From Bacteroidota bacterium (GTDB lineage Bacteria > Bacteroidota > Bacteroidia > Flavobacteriales > Flavobacteriaceae), in the NCBI GenBank assembly GCA_018267095.1, contig JAFDZC010000004.1, forward strand, positions 124,001 through 188,000: a stretch of DNA of 64,000 nucleotides, given 5' to 3'. The position numbers and the translations under genes are program-made. The notes below the pieces were generated by a model that was given only the letters and a program-made list of their open reading frames with translations, was not told the DNA's origin and did not search any database. Shown one piece after another: positions 60,355 to 64,000 of this stretch (position 1 is the stretch's first letter; the number at the start of each line of letters is the position of its first letter).

Positions 60355-61203
60355 TTAAGGTTTTACCGCGCGCATCATTCGGTCATTTCCGTAGATATCT
60401 TTTCTGAGTTTAATCTGCTCAAAGCCTATTTTGGTGAGTAATTCGGCGGTTTCTTTTCCTAAATATTGATTGATTTCAAAAAAGAGTTTGCCTTTTGAAC
60501 TTAGGCTATGCATTGCCAATTCAGCTATTTTTCGGTAGAACTTGAGCGCGTCGTTATCCGGAACAAACAAAGCCAAATGCGGTTCATGCTGCAAAACATT
60601 TGCGCGGATTTCAGCCTTTTCAAGTTCACGCACATACGGCGGATTTGACACTATAATATTATAGGTGTCGTTTAGCTTTTCGGCTTGCAAAATATCTTGA
60701 AGCAAAAAGTCAATTTTTACCGCATTGATTTCTGCATTTTTTTGCGCGATGTGCAAGGCCGCTTCTGAAACATCGATAGCCGAAACCTTAGCCAGAGGTA
60801 AATGTTTGGCCAATAAAATCGGAATGCAGCCGCTGCCGGTTCCGATGTCTAGAATTTTCGCGTTTTGTAAATCTTTGACTTCAGATAAAATCCAATCTAC
60901 TAATTCTTCGGTTTCCGGTCGCGGAATAAGAACCGCTGGCGAAACCTCAAAAGGCAATCCGTAAAATTCGGTTTGACCCAATAAATATTGTATCGGAACT
61001 TCTGAGGATAATTCTTGCAGTAAAAAATTCCAACGCTTAAGTTGGGGTTCATTAAAAACAAAATCGGTTTGCAAAGCCCAGTCAATACGGCGCATTTGGT
61101 AATCGTGCTGGAGAATCAAGAAGAAAAACTGTTCGGCTTCCACTCGATCATATATAGGTGTCAAAACTTCGATAAAATGCTTTTGATATTCTTTTCCCAA
61201 CAT
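60355..61203 (-). CDS. prmC: peptide chain release factor glutamine methyltransferase
   Basis: From MLGKEYQKHFIEVLTPIYD (ATG at 61203) the product is 282 residues. It methylates the Gln of the GGQ motif in RF1/RF2 with S-adenosylmethionine. It has the SAM-binding ILDIGTGSGCIPILLAKHLP and the substrate motif NPPYV in IIVSNPPYVRELEKAEI, preceded by the usual N-terminal helical domain (YLLGQTEFYGLPFEVSPAVL). The frame extends to 61332 without homology and was not used. The divergent ribD starts 57 bases away. Confidence 0.93.
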   Translation of the reverse strand: MLGKEYQKHFIEVLTPIYDRVEAEQFFFLILQHDYQMRRIDWALQTDFVFNEPQLKRWNFLLQELSSEVPIQYLLGQTEFYGLPFEVSPAVLIPRPETEELVDWILSEVKDLQNAKILDIGTGSGCIPILLAKHLPLAKVSAIDVSEAALHIAQKNAEINAVKIDFLLQDILQAEKLNDTYNIIVSNPPYVRELEKAEIRANVLQHEPHLALFVPDNDALKFYRKIAELAMHSLSSKGKLFFEINQYLGKETAELLTKIGFEQIKLRKDIYGNDRMMRAVKP

Positions 61204-61247
61204 AAATTTAGCGTGCAATGCAACGGAACTATTCGGGCTAAAAACCC

Positions 61248-61255
61248 TATTTTTG
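61248..61255 (+). promoter_or_regulatory. -7 element of ribD, possible leaderless transcript
   Basis: TATTTTTG matches TAnnTTTG and ends 4 bases before the GTG at 61260. If used, the mRNA would start at or next to the start codon. There is no clear -33 TTTG. Confidence 0.45.
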
Positions 61256-61259
61256 CGCT

Positions 61260-62291
61260 GTGAAGATACACGAAAAATACATGCAACGCTGTCTGCAACT
61301 GGCAAAAAACGGTCGGGTGCACGCCATGCCAAATCCGTCGGTAGGCGCTGTGATTGTGTATAATGACGAAATTATTGGCGAAGGATACACCTCAAGTTTC
61401 GGCGGACCTCATGCCGAAGTCAACGCGATTAATTCTGTTAAAAACCCTGAATTATTAGTGCGTTCAACTATTTATGTGAGTTTGGAACCATGCAGCCATT
61501 TTGGCAAAACTCCGCCTTGTGCCGATTTGATTCTGCAGCACAAAATTCCAATGGTTGTGGTTGGCGCCAGTGATCCGAATCCGCTTGTGGCGGGCAATGG
61601 TTTAAAAAAAATTGCCGCTTCGGGTGCCAAAGTCATCAGCGGAATTCTTGAAAAAGAATGCATTGAATCCAACATTCGGTTCTTTACTTTTCATCAAAAA
61701 AAACGTCCGTATATCATTTTGAAATGGGCCCAAAGCAAAGATGGATTCATCGCTCCGTCATCTGAAAAAAGAAACCAAACCCCGGAGCCGTTTTGGATTA
61801 CCAATATCTACTCGCGACAACTGGTTCACAAATGGCGCAGTGAAGAAGCAGCTATTTTGATTGGCACGCAAACCGCCATTGATGACAACCCAAAACTTGA
61901 TGTGCGGGATTGGTTTGGAACAAATCCGGTTAAAATTGTTTTAGACCAAAAAAATCGAATTCCAAAAGAAAATCATATATTTGAAGATACGTCAAAGGTC
62001 AAAGTACTCTCGGCGGCCGAAATTGATTTTTCGAAAAATCCGGCGACACAAATTGCAAATTACTTATATAGTGCTGGTTTGCAATCGGTTATTATTGAAG
62101 GCGGCCGACAAACTTTACAGACTTTTATTGACGCGGGAATTTGGGATGAAACTCGAGTTTTTACGGGTGAAGTTTTATTCGGATCGGGTATTCCGGCACC
62201 TGAATTTTTAAGTTCCGAGCCCATCAAACAAACTTTGCTTCAGGACGAACTTTTAATATTTAAGAACCATGATCAACACAATTATTTTTGA
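61260..62291 (+). CDS. ribD: riboflavin biosynthesis deaminase/reductase
   Basis: The 343-residue bifunctional enzyme carries out the deamination and the reduction steps on the GTP-derived pyrimidine of riboflavin synthesis. The deaminase zinc site is visible as HAEVNAINSV (His, Glu) and the two Cys in SLEPCSHFGKTPPCADLI. The reductase domain follows from about residue 145 (KKRPYIILKWAQSKDGFIAP, ESEEAAILIGTQTAIDDNP equivalents) and IEGGRQTLQTF. The GTG at 61260 is preferred over the internal ATG at 61281 because the family opening KIHEKYMQRCLQLAKNG then fits. Its end overlaps the HAD gene by 23 bases. No FMN riboswitch precedes it. Confidence 0.93.
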   Translation: MKIHEKYMQRCLQLAKNGRVHAMPNPSVGAVIVYNDEIIGEGYTSSFGGPHAEVNAINSVKNPELLVRSTIYVSLEPCSHFGKTPPCADLILQHKIPMVVVGASDPNPLVAGNGLKKIAASGAKVISGILEKECIESNIRFFTFHQKKRPYIILKWAQSKDGFIAPSSEKRNQTPEPFWITNIYSRQLVHKWRSEEAAILIGTQTAIDDNPKLDVRDWFGTNPVKIVLDQKNRIPKENHIFEDTSKVKVLSAAEIDFSKNPATQIANYLYSAGLQSVIIEGGRQTLQTFIDAGIWDETRVFTGEVLFGSGIPAPEFLSSEPIKQTLLQDELLIFKNHDQHNYF

Positions 62292-62874
62292 TTTCGGTGA
62301 CATTTTCATCAATCTTGAAAAAGAGAAAGCAGTCGAAGAATTTAAAAAACTCGGATTGGACGGACCCAACGATGAACTGCTGCTGATGAACGATCAGTTT
62401 GAAAAAGGAAAAATATCTGAGGTTGATTTTATTCAGGGTTTTCAAAAGTTTATTCCCCAGGCCGATTTGCTTGAAATCAGAAAGGCGTGGAATTCGGTTA
62501 TTGGCGATTTTCCGCTCTACAGACTTGAGTTTTTACAAATGCTCTCGAGAAAATACCGCCTTTTTTTGTTGACCAACACCGATTCAATCCATATCAATCG
62601 ATTTGAGCATATGGTTGGCATGTCGTTTTTTAGTGACTTTTATCAATGTTTTGAAAAGGTTTATTATTCCTACGAAATGGGCATGCGCAAACCCGACCCG
62701 GCCATTTTTAGTTACATTTTGAACAAACACGATCTTTCGCCCAAACGAACATTATTTGTGGATGACAAAAAAGAAAACACCGATGCCGCCGCTTCTTTAG
62801 GCATTCATGTTTGGAATCTGCAAGTGGGTCAGGAAGACGTAGTTGATTTGTTCGAGAAAAAAATTCTGGTGTAA
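62269..62874 (+). CDS. HAD-superfamily hydrolase (subfamily IA)
   Basis: The 201-residue protein has the four HAD motifs: I in NTIIFDFGDIFINLE (nucleophile Asp8; the second position reads G where many have D), II in LLTNTDS, III with Lys in MGMRKPDPAIF, and IV in LFVDDKKENTDAA. It is probably a phosphatase on a small molecule. Overlapping ribD by 23 bases, it is a candidate for the missing riboflavin-pathway phosphatase that dephosphorylates the ribitylamino-pyrimidine phosphate, but this is an inference from context. The YigZ gene follows after 3 bases. Confidence 0.85.
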   Translation: MINTIIFDFGDIFINLEKEKAVEEFKKLGLDGPNDELLLMNDQFEKGKISEVDFIQGFQKFIPQADLLEIRKAWNSVIGDFPLYRLEFLQMLSRKYRLFLLTNTDSIHINRFEHMVGMSFFSDFYQCFEKVYYSYEMGMRKPDPAIFSYILNKHDLSPKRTLFVDDKKENTDAAASLGIHVWNLQVGQEDVVDLFEKKILV

Positions 62875-62877
62875 CAT

Positions 62878-63489
62878 TTGGAAACCCGCGACACGTATAA
62901 AACCATCGCCGCAGCTTCAGACGAAATTCTGTACAAGGAAAAAAACAGTAAATTTTTTGGTTATGCTTTTCCGATTCAGTCAGAATCTGAAGTAAAGCCG
63001 CTGATTGATCCGCTGAGAAAAAAACACTTCAACGCGGTTCATTTTTGTTATGCTTTTCAAGTGGGCACCGATAAAATTAGCTTTCGCTCCAATGATGACG
63101 GAGAACCTGCCAACTCTGCCGGAGCGCCTATTTACGGGCAAATTCAATCGCATGAACTCACCAATATTCTCATTGTCATTGTTCGCTTTTTTGGCGGAAC
63201 CAAATTGGGTGTTGGCGGACTGATTTCAGCTTACAGAACCGCAGCTCAAATGGCATTGGAAGCCTCTGAAATTGTAGAAAAAACGATTGATATTCATTAC
63301 CAAATTAGCTTTGAATACAAAGACATGAACAAGGTAATGCGCATTATCAAAGAGAAAAACCTCAACATCGTATCACAGCAAATGGACGAAAAATGCTCGA
63401 TTGAAATTTCAGTGCGTAAGAAAAATGCTATACAAACCTTCGAGACATTTGATCAAACTTTTGGTGTTGAAATCAAAAAGTTAGCATAA
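62878..63489 (+). CDS. YigZ/IMPACT family protein
   Basis: This 203-residue product starts at TTG (62878); an in-frame stop lies at 62872-62874 and the first internal Met is far downstream, so no ATG start is available. It shows the IMPACT/UPF0029 core (FFGYAFPIQSESEVKPLIDP, HFCYAFQVGTDKISFRSNDD, GEPANSAGAPIYGQIQ, IVRFFGGTKLGVGGLISAYR) and the C-terminal DUF1949 domain (~130-203). The eukaryotic relative regulates translation; the bacterial role is unclear. It lies 3 bases after the HAD gene. Confidence 0.88.
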   Translation: METRDTYKTIAAASDEILYKEKNSKFFGYAFPIQSESEVKPLIDPLRKKHFNAVHFCYAFQVGTDKISFRSNDDGEPANSAGAPIYGQIQSHELTNILIVIVRFFGGTKLGVGGLISAYRTAAQMALEASEIVEKTIDIHYQISFEYKDMNKVMRIIKEKNLNIVSQQMDEKCSIEISVRKKNAIQTFETFDQTFGVEIKKLA

Positions 63490-63490
63490 A

Positions 63491-63886
63491 TTACATGCCC
63501 ATCACTTTTTTTATGTAATCTGGCGGCACCATCGGACGACCGGTTTGGGTATCAACAAACACCAATATAAACTGAGCGGTTGTTAATAACTCATTTTGTT
63601 CGTTGTGGATTTCACAATCAAATTCAATCTTGACCGAACTGTAACTTTTGAATTTGGTGGTTACCGTGAGCAAATCGTCATAACGCGCGGGCTTTTTGTA
63701 GTTTAAAGTCATCGAAACTATGGGCAACGCAATCCCGCTTTCTTCGAGGTTTTTATACGAAACTCCTTTATTTCTAAGCCATTCCACACGTCCGATTTCA
63801 AAATAAGGAATATAACTACCGTGATAAACCACACCCATTTGGTCGGTTTCAGAATAACGAACGCGTACTTGAATTTGATGTTCCAT
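63491..63886 (-). CDS. YbgC/FadM-type acyl-CoA thioesterase
   Basis: This 131-residue hotdog-fold protein has the 4HBT signature VRVRYSETDQMGVVYHGSYI, with the Asp of the YbgC-type catalytic motif, then YFEIGRVEWLRNKGVSY and ARYDDLLTVTTKFKS. It hydrolyses short or medium acyl-CoA, probably as a tetramer in the cytoplasm. It is convergent with the YigZ gene with one base between stops. The remaining bases to 64000 are AT-rich, with no gene start visible. Confidence 0.9.
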   Translation of the reverse strand: MEHQIQVRVRYSETDQMGVVYHGSYIPYFEIGRVEWLRNKGVSYKNLEESGIALPIVSMTLNYKKPARYDDLLTVTTKFKSYSSVKIEFDCEIHNEQNELLTTAQFILVFVDTQTGRPMVPPDYIKKVMGM

Positions 63887-64000
63887 GAAGCTGTAAAATA
63901 AATTTAGAGGGTTGTTTTTGGAATTAATTAAGCTATCTTTACAACAATATTTTTAATAAATCAACCTCGATTTTATTTTTTTTTAACGATTTTTGTTCAC

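Noticed and set aside
61204-61259. FMN riboswitch before ribD
   Set aside because: The gap is only 56 bases, too short for the element, and the -7 box lies next to the start codon.
1-64000. CRISPR arrays, insertion sequences, prophage or toxin-antitoxin modules
   Set aside because: No regularly spaced direct repeats with unique spacers, no transposase, phage structural gene or paired small toxin/antitoxin genes were found. The HTH gene at 42760 lacks a toxin partner.

Overview
The window reads as chromosomal DNA from a member of the Bacteroidota, class Flavobacteriia, most likely Flavobacterium or a close relative. Reasons: AT-rich base composition; near absence of Shine-Dalgarno sequences; many Bacteroidota-type promoters (TTTG, 18-20 nt, TAnnTTTG); four cargo proteins with C-terminal type IX secretion (T9SS) sorting domains; a SusC-type carboxypeptidase-regulatory/TonB receptor; and Flavobacteriia-typical families (DUF4290, DUF4199, DUF5686, alternative GlmU, zinc-free L31, a MurA with Asp in place of Cys, a CarB without its allosteric domain, a 6S-like RNA beside zapA). 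No prophage, insertion sequence, CRISPR array or plasmid gene was seen. Most of the window is ordinary core genome, and I did not find an obvious complete undescribed system.

Layout. 1-7.3 kb: a 5'-truncated FG-GAP/ASPIC T9SS protein, a diheme cytochrome lipoprotein, an OB-fold protein, a KirBac-type K+ channel, a lipoprotein/M64 peptidase pair and a DUF1275 membrane protein. 7.3-18.6 kb: carB, rpmH, a TPR membrane protein, a thioredoxin-fold protein lacking its second Cys, a lytic transglycosylase, an alpha/beta hydrolase, a small acetyltransferase-like protein, a small T9SS protein, mtaB, the alternative glmU and rpmE2. 18.8-29 kb: DUF4199, a GT2 glycosyltransferase, phosphohexomutase and an MsbA-type ABC exporter on the plus strand, then a reverse operon of M23 peptidase, TonB receptor and lipoprotein. 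29-36 kb: a ZapB-like coiled-coil gene, zapA, a 6S-type RNA and rny, then a PAS histidine kinase with its receiver, xerD and an outer-membrane barrel protein. 36-42 kb: aroQ, a DUF5686 protein, and a reverse operon DUF493-DUF4290-murA-CDF transporter. 42-48.7 kb: a P-loop NTPase, an HTH/coiled-coil regulator preceded by a striking tandem operator-like array, recQ-fmt, HU, yqgE, a class IV aminotransferase and a START-like protein. 48.7-57.5 kb: tRNA-Met(CAU) and an 8.3-kb gene for a 2781-residue modular T9SS surface protein with a near-perfect promoter and an inverted-repeat site beside it. 57.5-63.9 kb: hisS, a MacB-like permease, prmC, ribD, a HAD phosphatase, a YigZ protein and a thioesterase.

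Genes that plausibly act together: the ZapB-like gene with zapA (Z-ring); murA, glmU, the lytic transglycosylase and the M23 peptidase (cell wall synthesis and remodelling); mtaB, fmt, hisS, prmC, rpmH, rpmE2 and tRNA-Met (translation); the histidine kinase with its overlapping receiver; and the M23-TonB-lipoprotein operon (cell surface). The clearest items for follow-up are the GTGTCA/TGACAC array, the site upstream of the giant surface protein, the MurA Cys-to-Asp change, the zapA-6S arrangement, a dispersed intergenic repeat family, and DnaA-box-like repeats in front of HU.
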